Assembly: GCA_947629625.1 (NCBI GenBank)
Contig: CANRES010000006.1
Location: forward strand, 1-40,032
Length of the DNA: 40,032 bases
Direction of reading: 5' to 3'
DNA from: an uncultured Clostridia bacterium
GTDB taxonomy: Bacteria > Bacillota > Clostridia > TANB77 > CAG-508
Below the pieces are notes generated by a model. It was given only the letters and a program-made list of their open reading frames with translations. It was not told the origin of the DNA and did not search any database. Of the stretch, positions 1-8,088 are shown one piece after another. Both the position numbers and the translations under genes were made by a program. How positions within the stretch are numbered: the first letter of the stretch is position 1; the number at the start of each line of letters is the position of its first letter.

Positions 1-16
1 GTGTGTGTGTGTGTGT
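1..16. repeat. (GT)8 dinucleotide run at the window edge
   Basis: Eight GT units start at the first base of the window, so the true length is unknown. The run lies just inside the start of a minus-strand reading frame. A change in unit number would shift that frame. Confidence 0.8.
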
Positions 17-48
17 AGAGTACCAATGGTTTCAAGACTTGCTATCAT
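1..48 (-). CDS. Truncated 5' end of an unidentified gene running off the window
   Basis: Reading leftwards, an ATG at 48-46 lies 9 bases after a strong AGGAGG site (about 58-63). The frame stays open for 16 codons to the window edge. The visible peptide starts MIASLETIGTL and then runs into alternating His-Thr, because codons 12-16 are a (CA)n dinucleotide run ((GT)8 on the plus strand). The product cannot be identified. The good ribosome binding site and divergence from the por operon support a real gene start, but the repeat may also mark a contig end or an assembly artefact. Confidence 0.4.
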   Translation of the reverse strand, partial: MIASLETIGTLHTHTH

Positions 49-195
49 TTTTATTTTCCTCCTTCTTTTGTATTTTTATATTATTTGCATTTTTATTTTA
101 TATAAACTTTATTAATTTGTCAATAGATTTTATAATTTTTATTGAACTCTAAGCATAACTTTTGGGCATAATATAAAAATATGTATCATTTTTTC

Positions 196-224
196 TTGAC
201 ATATACATAATTTAAGAATATACT
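196..224 (+). promoter_or_regulatory. Sigma-A-type promoter of the por operon
   Basis: TTGACA at 196-201 and TATACT at 219-224 are separated by 17 bases, about 35 bases before the porC start codon. The match to the vegetative consensus is almost perfect, which fits a highly expressed central-metabolism operon. Confidence 0.75.
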
Positions 225-260
225 TAATTAAAATTTATTTTTATAAGAAAGGATTTTTTT

Positions 261-842
261 ATGAACGATTTAATTGAAATTAGATGGCATGGTCGTGGCG
301 GTCAAGGTGCTAAAACTGCTTCTCTTTTATTAGCAGATGCTGCATTTAATACTGGTAAATATATTCAAGGGTTTCCTGAATATGGTCCAGAGCGTATGGG
401 TGCACCTATTACTGCATATAATCGTATAAGTTCTAAACCTATTACTATTCATAGTAATATTTATGAACCTGATTTTGTAGTAGTTGTTGACGATTCTTTA
501 TTAGAATCTGTTGATGTTACTGCTGGTTTAAAATCTGATGGTGCAATTGTTATTAATACTACAAAAGGTGCTAATGAATTAAAAAAATTTTTAAATAATT
601 ATTCTGGGGATATTTATACTATTGATGCTAAAAGTATTTCTATTGACGCATTAGGTAAATATTTTCCTAATACTCCTATGCTTGCTGCTATTGTTGAAGT
701 AAGCAAAATAATGAGTGAAAAAGATTTTTTAGAATGTATGAAGGAGTCTTTTGTTCATAAATTTGCTAAAAAGCCTGAGGTTATTGAGGGTAATATGAAG
801 GCTATTGAACTTACTTTTTCAAATGTTAAGAAAATTAATTAG
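261..842 (+). CDS. porC: 2-oxoacid:ferredoxin oxidoreductase, gamma subunit (pyruvate-type)
   Basis: This is the gamma subunit of a four-subunit enzyme that decarboxylates a 2-oxoacid, most likely pyruvate, to an acyl-CoA while reducing ferredoxin in the cytoplasm. The N-terminus carries the family motif GRGGQGAKTAS (about residues 11-21), followed by the GFPEYGPERMGAP segment typical of PorC/VorC gamma chains. At 193 residues it has the usual length. It is the first gene of a gamma-delta-alpha-beta operon, the order known for PorCDAB. An AAGGA site lies about 9 bases before the ATG. Substrate choice between pyruvate and branched-chain 2-oxoacids cannot be settled from this subunit; pyruvate is the default inference from the alpha and beta chains. 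Confidence 0.9.
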   Translation: MNDLIEIRWHGRGGQGAKTASLLLADAAFNTGKYIQGFPEYGPERMGAPITAYNRISSKPITIHSNIYEPDFVVVVDDSLLESVDVTAGLKSDGAIVINTTKGANELKKFLNNYSGDIYTIDAKSISIDALGKYFPNTPMLAAIVEVSKIMSEKDFLECMKESFVHKFAKKPEVIEGNMKAIELTFSNVKKIN

Positions 843-867
843 ATTTATTTTTTAAATGGAGGTTTTT

Positions 868-1152
868 ATGATAGATAAAAATACTACCGCAGAGAATTTA
901 ACTATTGGCGGAAATATTTATGATGCAGGTAATGCTCTTGAATTTAAAACAGGTGATTGGAGAAGTGTTAAACCTATTTTTCTATCTGAAAAGTGTAAAC
1001 AATGTGGTTTATGTTTTCCTGTTTGCCCTGATGATGCTATTCCTGTTACTAATGAACAAAAAAGATTAGATTTTAATTATGATTATTGCAAAGGGTGCGG
1101 TGTTTGTGCCAAAGTTTGCCCTTTTAATGCTATTGAAATGAAAAGAAATTAA
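868..1152 (+). CDS. porD: 2-oxoacid:ferredoxin oxidoreductase, delta (ferredoxin-like) subunit
   Basis: This small iron-sulfur subunit passes electrons from the catalytic chains to ferredoxin. Two complete 4Fe-4S motifs are visible: CKQCGLCFPVCP in the middle and CKGCGVCAKVCP near the C-terminus. I start it at 868 (94 residues) rather than the upstream ATG at 856. The sequence GGAGG at 858-862 is an ideal ribosome binding site 5 bases before 868, and it overlaps the upstream ATG. The gene sits between porC and porA with short gaps, so co-transcription and equal stoichiometry are expected. Confidence 0.9.
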   Translation: MIDKNTTAENLTIGGNIYDAGNALEFKTGDWRSVKPIFLSEKCKQCGLCFPVCPDDAIPVTNEQKRLDFNYDYCKGCGVCAKVCPFNAIEMKRN

Positions 1153-1167
1153 TAAGGAGGTTTTGAA

Positions 1168-2355
1168 ATGTCTATTAGAGAACGTTTAAGCGGTAATGAG
1201 GCAGTTGCTACTGCAATGAAACAAATTAATCCTGATGTTGTTGCCGCTTTTCCTATTACACCATCTACTGAAATTCCACAGTATTTTTCAACTTTTGTAA
1301 GTAATGGTAGTGTTGATACAGAATTTGTTGCAGTTGAAAGTGAACATAGTGCAATGAGTGCTTGTATTGGTGCCGAAGCAGCAGGTGCTAGGGCTATGAC
1401 TGCTACTTCTGCTAATGGTTTATCTCTTATGTGGGAGATGATTTATATTGCTTCTAGTTTGCGTTTACCTATTGTTATGTCATTAGTAAATAGGGCTGTT
1501 TCTGGTCCTTTGAATATTAATAATGACCATTCTGATGCTATGGGTGTTAGAGATGCAGGTTGGATAATGCTTTTTTCTGAGAATAATCAAGAGGCTTATG
1601 ATAATACTATTATGGCTCATAGAATTGCTGAAAATAAAGATGTATTACTTCCTTTAATGGTATGCCAAGATGGTTTTATTACATCTCATTCTATTGAGAA
1701 TATCGAACTTATTGAAGATGAAAAAGTTAAAAGTTTTATAGGAGAATATAAACCTGAACATTATTTATTAAATGATAAGGAGCCTATTGCTGTTGGTCCT
1801 CTTGATGTTCAAGCATATTTATTTGAACATAAATATCAACAGGCTCAAGCTATGGTTAACGCTAAAAAGGTTATTATTGATGTTGCAAATGAATTTGAAA
1901 AAATGACTGGTAGAAAGTACTCTTTTTTCGAAGAATATAGACTTGATGATGCAGAGTTTGCAATAGTTTGTATGAATTCTACTGCTGGTACTGCAAAATT
2001 TGTTGTTGATAAATTACGCACACAAGGTGTTAAGGCTGGTTTATTAAAGGTACGTGTATTTAGACCTTTTCCTGCTGAAGAAATTGCTAAGGCTTTATCT
2101 TCTTTAAAAGCAGTTGCTGTTTTAGATAAGTCTGATTCTTTAAATGCAGCAGGTGGTGCTTTATTTGAAGATGTTACTTCTGCTATGTTTACAAATAATG
2201 TTCATGTAAATACGGTTAATTATATTTACGGAATTGGTGGTAGAGATACTACTTGTTATGATTTAGAAAGTGTTTTTAATGATTTACAAGAAATTGCTAA
2301 AACAAATTCTCTTGGAAATCCATATAGATATTTAGGTGTAAGGAGGAATGGATAA
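1168..2355 (+). CDS. porA: 2-oxoacid:ferredoxin oxidoreductase, alpha subunit (pyruvate-type)
   Basis: The alpha subunit of the pyruvate:ferredoxin oxidoreductase complex contributes the pyrimidine-binding half of the thiamine diphosphate site and the transketolase C-terminal-like domain. Visible features are the FPITPSTEIPQ segment near residue 30, the EHSAMSACIGAEAAGAR segment carrying the conserved Glu region, and a C-terminal part with VRVFRPFPAEEI and DKSDSLNAAGG. Its 395 residues match PorA chains of the four-subunit class. An AAGGAGG site precedes the ATG. The stop codon overlaps the porB start by one base (TAATG), which suggests translational coupling. Confidence 0.92.
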   Translation: MSIRERLSGNEAVATAMKQINPDVVAAFPITPSTEIPQYFSTFVSNGSVDTEFVAVESEHSAMSACIGAEAAGARAMTATSANGLSLMWEMIYIASSLRLPIVMSLVNRAVSGPLNINNDHSDAMGVRDAGWIMLFSENNQEAYDNTIMAHRIAENKDVLLPLMVCQDGFITSHSIENIELIEDEKVKSFIGEYKPEHYLLNDKEPIAVGPLDVQAYLFEHKYQQAQAMVNAKKVIIDVANEFEKMTGRKYSFFEEYRLDDAEFAIVCMNSTAGTAKFVVDKLRTQGVKAGLLKVRVFRPFPAEEIAKALSSLKAVAVLDKSDSLNAAGGALFEDVTSAMFTNNVHVNTVNYIYGIGGRDTTCYDLESVFNDLQEIAKTNSLGNPYRYLGVRRNG

Positions 2356-3293
2356 TGGTTAATATGAAAAAGGTTATTGCTGAAACACCTTCAAGATTTA
2401 CTGCGGGACATAGAATGTGTGCAGGTTGCGGTGCTCCTGTTGTTGCAAGAATGGTTTTAAGGGCTTTAAAACCTGAGGACCATGCAGTTATTTCTTGTGC
2501 TACTGGTTGTATGGAGGTTTCTACTTTTATTTATCCTTATACTTCTTGGACAGATTCTTTCATTCATTCTGCTTTTGAAAGTGCTGCTGCAACTCTTTCT
2601 GGTGCAGAGGCTGCATATAATTCTTTAAAGAAGCAAGGTAAATTACCTAATGATAAAACTACTAAATTTATTAGTTTTGGCGGTGATGGTGGTACTTATG
2701 ATATTGGTTTACAGAGTTTATCTGGTGCTATGGAAAGACGCCATAATATGCTTTATGTTTGCTATGATAATGGAGCATATATGAATACTGGTACTCAACG
2801 TTCTTCTGCAACTCCTAAATTTGCAGATACTACTACTTCTCCTGCGGGTAGAGTTATTCCGGGTAAAATGCAAGTTAGAAAAGATTTAACGAAAATTATG
2901 GTTGGTCATCATTTACCTTATGTTGCTCAAACTGCTGCTGTTAATACTTGTTCTGATTTGTATGAAAAATCTCAAAAGGCTATTTATACAGATGGTCCAA
3001 CTTTTTTAAATGTTCTTTCTCCTTGCCCTAGAGGTTGGGGTTACCCTACTGACGAACTTATGAATATTAATAAGTTGGCAGTTGAAACTTGTTATTGGCC
3101 TTTATATGAGGTTATTGATGGTAAGTATATTGTTAATTATAAACCTAAAAATAAGTTACCTATTGAGGAGTTTTTGAGACCTCAAAAGAGATTTCAACAT
3201 ATGTTTAAACCTGGTAATGAGTGGATGATTAAGGAGTTTCAAGATGAGGTTGATAAACGTTGGGAGGAACTTTTAAAATTAGAAAATTTGTAA
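2355..3293 (+). CDS. porB: 2-oxoacid:ferredoxin oxidoreductase, beta subunit (TPP-binding)
   Basis: The beta subunit binds the thiamine diphosphate cofactor and a 4Fe-4S cluster. The N-terminal MCAGCGAP motif and a later ATGCMEV give cluster cysteines. GGDGGTYDIGLQ followed by CYDNGAYMNTGTQ is the metal/TPP signature (GDG...N). At 312 residues it matches PorB of the four-subunit enzymes. The start at 2355 follows AGGAGG (2341-2346) by 8 bases and overlaps the porA stop. It is the last gene of the operon and is followed directly by a strong hairpin. Confidence 0.92.
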   Translation: MVNMKKVIAETPSRFTAGHRMCAGCGAPVVARMVLRALKPEDHAVISCATGCMEVSTFIYPYTSWTDSFIHSAFESAAATLSGAEAAYNSLKKQGKLPNDKTTKFISFGGDGGTYDIGLQSLSGAMERRHNMLYVCYDNGAYMNTGTQRSSATPKFADTTTSPAGRVIPGKMQVRKDLTKIMVGHHLPYVAQTAAVNTCSDLYEKSQKAIYTDGPTFLNVLSPCPRGWGYPTDELMNINKLAVETCYWPLYEVIDGKYIVNYKPKNKLPIEEFLRPQKRFQHMFKPGNEWMIKEFQDEVDKRWEELLKLENL

Positions 3294-3334
3294 AAAAAAG
3301 ACTAGGAAGCCTCAATATTTCCTAGTCTTTTTCT
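3294..3334. terminator. Bidirectional Rho-independent terminator between porB and the ferredoxin operon
   Basis: A perfect 14-bp stem (3295-3308 with 3319-3332, core GACTAGGAA/TTCCTAGTC) has A-runs on one flank and T-runs on the other. It can therefore stop transcription from both the plus-strand por operon and the minus-strand operon that ends at 3347. Confidence 0.9.
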
Positions 3335-3346
3335 ATGTAGTAACAA

Positions 3347-3538
<192 letters not shown>

Positions 3539-3560
3539 TCATTATTTTTTCTATTCTTAA

Positions 3561-4478
3561 TTAATTATTTTCATCTTTCATTTTTAAATCTTGTTTTTCT
3601 AATTCTTCTAATTGTTCTAATTCTTTTAAATTTTCTTGTTCTTCTTCTCCTATTACGTCATTTTCTGCATTTTTGATTACTACAATGTCTTTTACATCAT
3701 ATTTTTTATAGTAAAATCCTTCTTTATCTTTAAATTTTACATTTACTTTTTCTTTTAATATTTCAACATTGTCTACTACGCCCTTGCCTTCGTCTGTTTT
3801 TACTATTGAGCCTACCTTTGGTAGTTTTTTTAATTTTTCTTCATATACTTCTTGCTCATATTTTAAGCAACACATAAGTCTTCCGCAGTTTCCAGATATT
3901 TTTGATGGTGTTAATGATATATTTTGTTCTTTTGCCATTTTTATTGATACTGTTTCAAAATTGTCTAGAAATGAGCAACAACATAATTCTCTACCACATA
4001 TTCCATTTCCACCTATTCTTCTAACTTCGTCTCTAACTCCTATCTGTCTTAATTCTATTCTTGTTTTATATATTGATGCTAAATCTTTTACTAATTCTCT
4101 AAAATCTATTCTTCCATCTGCCGTAAAGTAAAATAACATTTTTGTGTTATCAAATTTATAATCTACTTCTACTAATGTCATTTTTAAACCATGTTCTTTT
4201 ATTTTTTGATTTGCTATTTCAAATGCATCTTTTTCTACCTTTTTGTTTTCTTCATTATGTTTTGCATCTGCTTTTGTAGCAACTCTTATTATCTTTTTTA
4301 ATGGTTTTACTAATTTATTTTCGTCCATTTGTCTATTGGCTATTATTACTTCTGCATATTCTTGTCCCATTGTTGTTTCTACTATAACATAGCTTCCTTT
4401 TTCTATTTTATTTTCTCCCGGATCAAAAAAATATATTTTTCCCGGCTTTTTAAATCTTACTCCTATTATGTTTTTCAT
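3561..4478 (-). CDS. ricT: PSP1-domain protein, RicT/YaaT homologue
   Basis: A 305-residue PSP1 family protein. In Bacillus subtilis, RicT (YaaT) acts with RicA and RicF as an Fe-S-containing complex that affects RNase Y-dependent mRNA processing and the sporulation/biofilm phosphorelay. The family cysteine clusters are clear: GICGRELCCCSFL and, further on, CGRLMCCLKYE. The C-terminus is an acidic, Glu/Leu-rich tail of about 40 residues that is probably disordered or coiled. It lies 15 bases downstream of holB, the same adjacency as yaaT-holB in many Bacillota, which supports the assignment. An AGAGG site precedes the ATG. Confidence 0.88.
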   Translation of the reverse strand: MKNIIGVRFKKPGKIYFFDPGENKIEKGSYVIVETTMGQEYAEVIIANRQMDENKLVKPLKKIIRVATKADAKHNEENKKVEKDAFEIANQKIKEHGLKMTLVEVDYKFDNTKMLFYFTADGRIDFRELVKDLASIYKTRIELRQIGVRDEVRRIGGNGICGRELCCCSFLDNFETVSIKMAKEQNISLTPSKISGNCGRLMCCLKYEQEVYEEKLKKLPKVGSIVKTDEGKGVVDNVEILKEKVNVKFKDKEGFYYKKYDVKDIVVIKNAENDVIGEEEQENLKELEQLEELEKQDLKMKDENN

Positions 4479-4493
4479 TATATACCTCTATTT

Positions 4494-5363
4494 CTATTCA
4501 AATATTTTCAACAATAGGTTGTCTATTGTCATATCATAATTTGCATTTAATTTTATTCGCTGTTTTGCTTCTTCTACATATTGTATGTAATTTATATATT
4601 TTGCATTTTTTTTGGCTTTTTCAAATAGTATTGTATTTATATATTCTAACATTTCTTGTATATCTTCTTTATTTTTATATAAACTTTCTATTTTATTTAA
4701 TACATCTAATATTGTGTAATTTTCTATGTTATTAAAATATTTATCAAGTTCTCCATATATTTCTTGTTTTTCATTCATTTCAAGTGCTTTTTTTATACTT
4801 CCAAAATATGATGTAGTGTTTATTCCGTATTTTTCTTTTAAAAATTCTTCTATTTTTTTATTTTCTATTGGATTAAAATTTATTTTCGTACATCTTGATT
4901 TTATTGTGTTTAATATGTTACTTTCATTTGATGTAATTAATATTATTGTTATATATTCAGGTGGTTCTTCTAAGGTTTTCAATAAACAATTTTGTGCTTC
5001 TTTAGTCATTTTTTCACTATCATTTATTATATATATTTTTTTGTTTGATATTATTGGTTTTTCTAATGTTTTTGATTGTAACATTCTTATTTCATCAATT
5101 TTTATACTGTTTTCTTCTGTGTCTATTTCATAATAGTCTGGATTATTTGATGTTTCAAACTCTATACAAGATTTACATTTGTTACATGGTTTATTGTTTT
5201 CGTCTAAGCACAATATTGCTTTTGCAAATTCTTTTGCAAAAAGTTTTTTTCCTATTCCTTCTAGTCCTACAAATAAGTAACTATGCGTAATTGTCCCATT
5301 TTTTATTGTTTTATTTAGTAATTCTTTTATTTGTTCATTTCCAATTATGTTTTGAAAGTTCAT
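4494..5363 (-). CDS. holB: DNA polymerase III delta' subunit
   Basis: A clamp-loader AAA+ subunit of 289 residues. It starts with the family signature NIIGNEQIKELL. A P-loop-like VGLEGIGKKLFA follows, then a four-cysteine zinc module (C...CNKCKSC), the DEIRMLQ segment, LLKTLEEPP and the SRCTKINF motif typical of delta'/tau subunits. The P-loop is degenerate (GKK instead of GKT), as is common in delta' chains, which usually do not hydrolyse ATP. It sits between the signal peptidase and ricT genes, with AAGGAG before the ATG. The C-terminal third is lysine- and asparagine-rich and less conserved. Confidence 0.9.
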   Translation of the reverse strand: MNFQNIIGNEQIKELLNKTIKNGTITHSYLFVGLEGIGKKLFAKEFAKAILCLDENNKPCNKCKSCIEFETSNNPDYYEIDTEENSIKIDEIRMLQSKTLEKPIISNKKIYIINDSEKMTKEAQNCLLKTLEEPPEYITIILITSNESNILNTIKSRCTKINFNPIENKKIEEFLKEKYGINTTSYFGSIKKALEMNEKQEIYGELDKYFNNIENYTILDVLNKIESLYKNKEDIQEMLEYINTILFEKAKKNAKYINYIQYVEEAKQRIKLNANYDMTIDNLLLKIFE

Positions 5364-5389
5364 AATTTCTCCTTGTTTTTAATATATGT

Positions 5390-6046
5390 TTATTGTACTT
5401 TTCCAAATAAATTTAATGGCCAAAAACGTATAGCAACTTTACTTTCTATTTTTTCGATTGGAACACATCCAAATGCTCTACAATCTGTACTTTGTGCTCT
5501 ATTATCTCCCATTGCAAATATATATCCCTCTGGCACTACAAAATCATCTAATACATCATCTGAGTTACGTAATTGAGTTTTTACGTCGTCTTTTAAATAT
5601 TCTTCTTCTAATTCTTCTCCATTTATATATACTTTTCCGTCTTTTATTTCTACATGTTCTCCCGGAAATGCAATTACTCTTTTTATATAACTTTCTTTTC
5701 CAATTTCCAATACATAGTATGTGAATTTTGAAAATATATTTGATGGTTGATTTTCATATATTGCTTTTGGGTTTGAATTTGGATCATCTATTATATTGTT
5801 TAATGTTTTTAGAGTTGGTGCTTCAAATGTAATTATATCTCCTCTTTTAGGCTCTTGATGTGTTGTTCTAAACCATCTATTTAATATTAGTCTTTGATTT
5901 TCTAATAGTGTTGGTTTCATTGAAACTTGTTTTACTATTGTTGGTGTACCAACAAAATATCTTACTAATAATGCTAATACTACTGCTATTAAAATACAGT
6001 ATGCCCATTCTATTATTTCTTTGTAAATATTTTTTTTATTTTCCAT
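5390..6046 (-). CDS. lepB: Type I signal peptidase
   Basis: This membrane protease removes signal peptides from secreted proteins. The 218-residue chain has one N-terminal transmembrane helix (about residues 14-32), then the catalytic Ser in VSMKPTL (Ser42), the general-base Lys in KRVIAFPGE (Lys122) and the conserved GDNRAQSTDCRAFG box near the C-terminus. The catalytic domain faces the outside of the cell. An insertion of about 30 residues lies between the Ser and Lys boxes (about residues 80-110). It is in the middle of the minus-strand operon, 29 bases after the histidine kinase gene. Confidence 0.92.
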   Translation of the reverse strand: MENKKNIYKEIIEWAYCILIAVVLALLVRYFVGTPTIVKQVSMKPTLLENQRLILNRWFRTTHQEPKRGDIITFEAPTLKTLNNIIDDPNSNPKAIYENQPSNIFSKFTYYVLEIGKESYIKRVIAFPGEHVEIKDGKVYINGEELEEEYLKDDVKTQLRNSDDVLDDFVVPEGYIFAMGDNRAQSTDCRAFGCVPIEKIESKVAIRFWPLNLFGKVQ

Positions 6047-6075
6047 TACTTTATTTCCTTTCTTTTTTATTGTTT

Positions 6076-7242
6076 TTATTCCTTCGTTGGTATTCTTATT
6101 ACAACTTCTGTTCCTTCTCCTACCACACTTTTAATATCTATACTACCATTATTTTTATCTAATATTTCTTTTGCTATTGATAAGCCTAGTCCTGTTCCTC
6201 CTAATTCCCTAGTTCTTGCTTTATCTACTCTATAAAATCTTTCAAATATTCTTGTTAAGTCTTCTTCTGGTATTCCAAGTCCAGTATCTATTATTTTTAT
6301 ATAGGCATCATTATATACAAATCCTACATATATTTTTATTTTTCCGTTTTCTGGTGTATATTTTATGCTATTTGTAAGTATATTTAGTACTACTCTTTCT
6401 ATTCCATCTTTATTTGCATATACTAATGGTACATTTGCCGTAACAAAGCATTCTGTTTGTAAATTTTTTTTGTCTATTTCTAATTGTAATTTTTTTTGAC
6501 ATTCTTTTACTAGTTCTCCTAAGTCAAATTGTGTTTTTTCTTCTTTTATTTCATTATTATCAAATTTTGATAGTGTTAGTAAGTCTGTAACTAGTTTTGC
6601 CATTCTTCTTGCTTCTGTTGATATTACATTTAAGAAGTTTGTTTGTGTTTCTTTATCATATTCTCCTTCTGCTAATGTATCTGCATACCCCATTATTGAT
6701 GTAATTGGTGTTTTTAGTTCATGTGATACATCTGCTACAAACTCTTTTCTCATATTATCTAGTCTTACATGCTCTGTAATGTCTTGTATTAATACCATTA
6801 TTCCTGCTGGTCTATCTTTTTCGTCTTTGAATGATGCAAATAGTAGTTTTAAGTAGTTATCTCCTACATTTATTCTTTTTTCTGATGATGTCCAATTTTC
6901 TAAATATATTTGTTTTTCCATATTTATATCTACATCATATTTTTTAAATATTTTTTCAAAGTTATCGTCTTCTGGTAATATTCTTAATTGTCTTGTTGCT
7001 GCCGGATTTACTAATATTATTCTTCCTTCCATATTAAATGCTATTATTCCATCTGTCATGTGTAATAATATTGTCTTTAAATATTGTTTTTCTACATCCT
7101 CTGTTATTGTGTTTTTTTCTGCTCCTTTTATTAACTTTCTTTTTGGTCTTCTTAGTTTTATTAATATTATTATTCCTATTATAATTAATATTAATAGAAG
7201 TACTGCTATTATGCAGTACATTATCATTTCTTTTTCTAACAT
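6076..7242 (-). CDS. Sensor histidine kinase, WalK/PhoR-like
   Basis: A 388-residue membrane sensor kinase partnered with the response regulator upstream. It has one N-terminal transmembrane helix (about residues 7-28), a short linker and a PAS domain (about 55-155) with a LIQDITE end. The HisKA domain has the H-box VSHELKTPITSI (His174), and the C-terminal HATPase contains NILTNSIKYTP, DTGLGIPEEDL and GGTGLGLSIA. There is no large extracellular sensor loop, unlike classical WalK or PhoR with two membrane helices. Whether it is the cell-wall (WalK) or phosphate (PhoR) type cannot be decided from sequence alone. Confidence 0.88.
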   Translation of the reverse strand: MLEKEMIMYCIIAVLLLILIIIGIIILIKLRRPKRKLIKGAEKNTITEDVEKQYLKTILLHMTDGIIAFNMEGRIILVNPAATRQLRILPEDDNFEKIFKKYDVDINMEKQIYLENWTSSEKRINVGDNYLKLLFASFKDEKDRPAGIMVLIQDITEHVRLDNMRKEFVADVSHELKTPITSIMGYADTLAEGEYDKETQTNFLNVISTEARRMAKLVTDLLTLSKFDNNEIKEEKTQFDLGELVKECQKKLQLEIDKKNLQTECFVTANVPLVYANKDGIERVVLNILTNSIKYTPENGKIKIYVGFVYNDAYIKIIDTGLGIPEEDLTRIFERFYRVDKARTRELGGTGLGLSIAKEILDKNNGSIDIKSVVGEGTEVVIRIPTKE

Positions 7243-7292
7243 CTTTTTTCCTCTTTTTTATCATGAAATAAGGCAAAGTTTCTCATTGACTT

Positions 7293-8024
7293 CTATTTAT
7301 CTGCTATATAATATCCTACTCCTCTTTTTGTTATTAGCATTTTTGGTAGGTTTGAGTCTTTTTCTATTTTTTCTCTTATTCTTCTAACTGTAACATCTAC
7401 TGTTCTTATATCTCCATAATATTCATATCCCCATACTTTTTCAAGTAATACTTCTCTTGTTACTACTTGACCGGGTTGACTTGCTAAATATTTTAATACT
7501 TCGAATTCTCTTAATGTTAAATCTATTATTGTTTTTCCTATTCTAACTTCAAATTTTTCTAAGTCTAATTCTAATTGACCTACTTTTATTCTGTGTCCAT
7601 TTTCTTGTTGTGGATTATTATTTTTTTCTGTTTTTGCTATTTCTACTTTTCTTAGGTTTGCTTTTATTCTTGCCATTAATTCTCTTACACTAAATGGTTT
7701 TGTAATGTAATCGTCTGCTCCTAATTCTAATCCTAATATTTTATCTATTTCTTCGTCTTTTGCACTTAACATTATTATTGGTATATTTAAAGTGTTTCTA
7801 ATTTTTTTACATACTGTTAATCCATCCATTCCCGGTAACATTATGTCTAATAATATTAAGTCTGGTTTTTTATCTAATGCTATATCTACGGCAGTTGCAC
7901 CATCTGCTGCTTCTAACGTTTCATAGCCTTCTTTTTTTAAGTTATATACTAATATATCCATTATTGGTTTTTCGTCATCTACTATTAATATTGTTTTTTT
8001 ATCTTTTATATTTTCTTCTTCCAT
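7293..8024 (-). CDS. OmpR-family response regulator, WalR/PhoP-like
   Basis: A 243-residue DNA-binding response regulator. The receiver domain (about residues 10-125) has the acidic pocket Asp16-Asp17, the phosphoacceptor Asp60 in LLDIMLPGMDG, and Lys in ITKPFSVRE. The C-terminal winged helix carries LTLREFEVLKYLA and DVTVRRIREKIE with the final GVGYYI. The linker of about 25 residues is polar. It is the first gene of the six-gene operon, with AAAGGAGG before the ATG and a recognisable promoter at 8053-8081. Cognate kinase: the next gene, 50 bases downstream. Confidence 0.9.
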   Translation of the reverse strand: MEEENIKDKKTILIVDDEKPIMDILVYNLKKEGYETLEAADGATAVDIALDKKPDLILLDIMLPGMDGLTVCKKIRNTLNIPIIMLSAKDEEIDKILGLELGADDYITKPFSVRELMARIKANLRKVEIAKTEKNNNPQQENGHRIKVGQLELDLEKFEVRIGKTIIDLTLREFEVLKYLASQPGQVVTREVLLEKVWGYEYYGDIRTVDVTVRRIREKIEKDSNLPKMLITKRGVGYYIADK

Positions 8025-8052
8025 TATGTTTTCCTCCTTTTTTCTCCCTTAG

Positions 8053-8081
8053 AATATATCATAAATTTTTTATTAAAACAA
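8053..8081 (-). promoter_or_regulatory. Promoter of the response regulator-ferredoxin operon
   Basis: On the minus strand, TTGTTT (8081-8076) and TATATT (8058-8053) are separated by 17 bases, about 30 bases before the start codon. Confidence 0.55.
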
Positions 8082-8088
8082 GGCTTTT

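Noticed and set aside
4526-5290. Several plus-strand open frames of 60-135 residues opposite holB and the signal peptidase gene
   Set aside because: They are hydrophobic shadow frames opposite well-identified minus-strand genes and have no ribosome binding sites.
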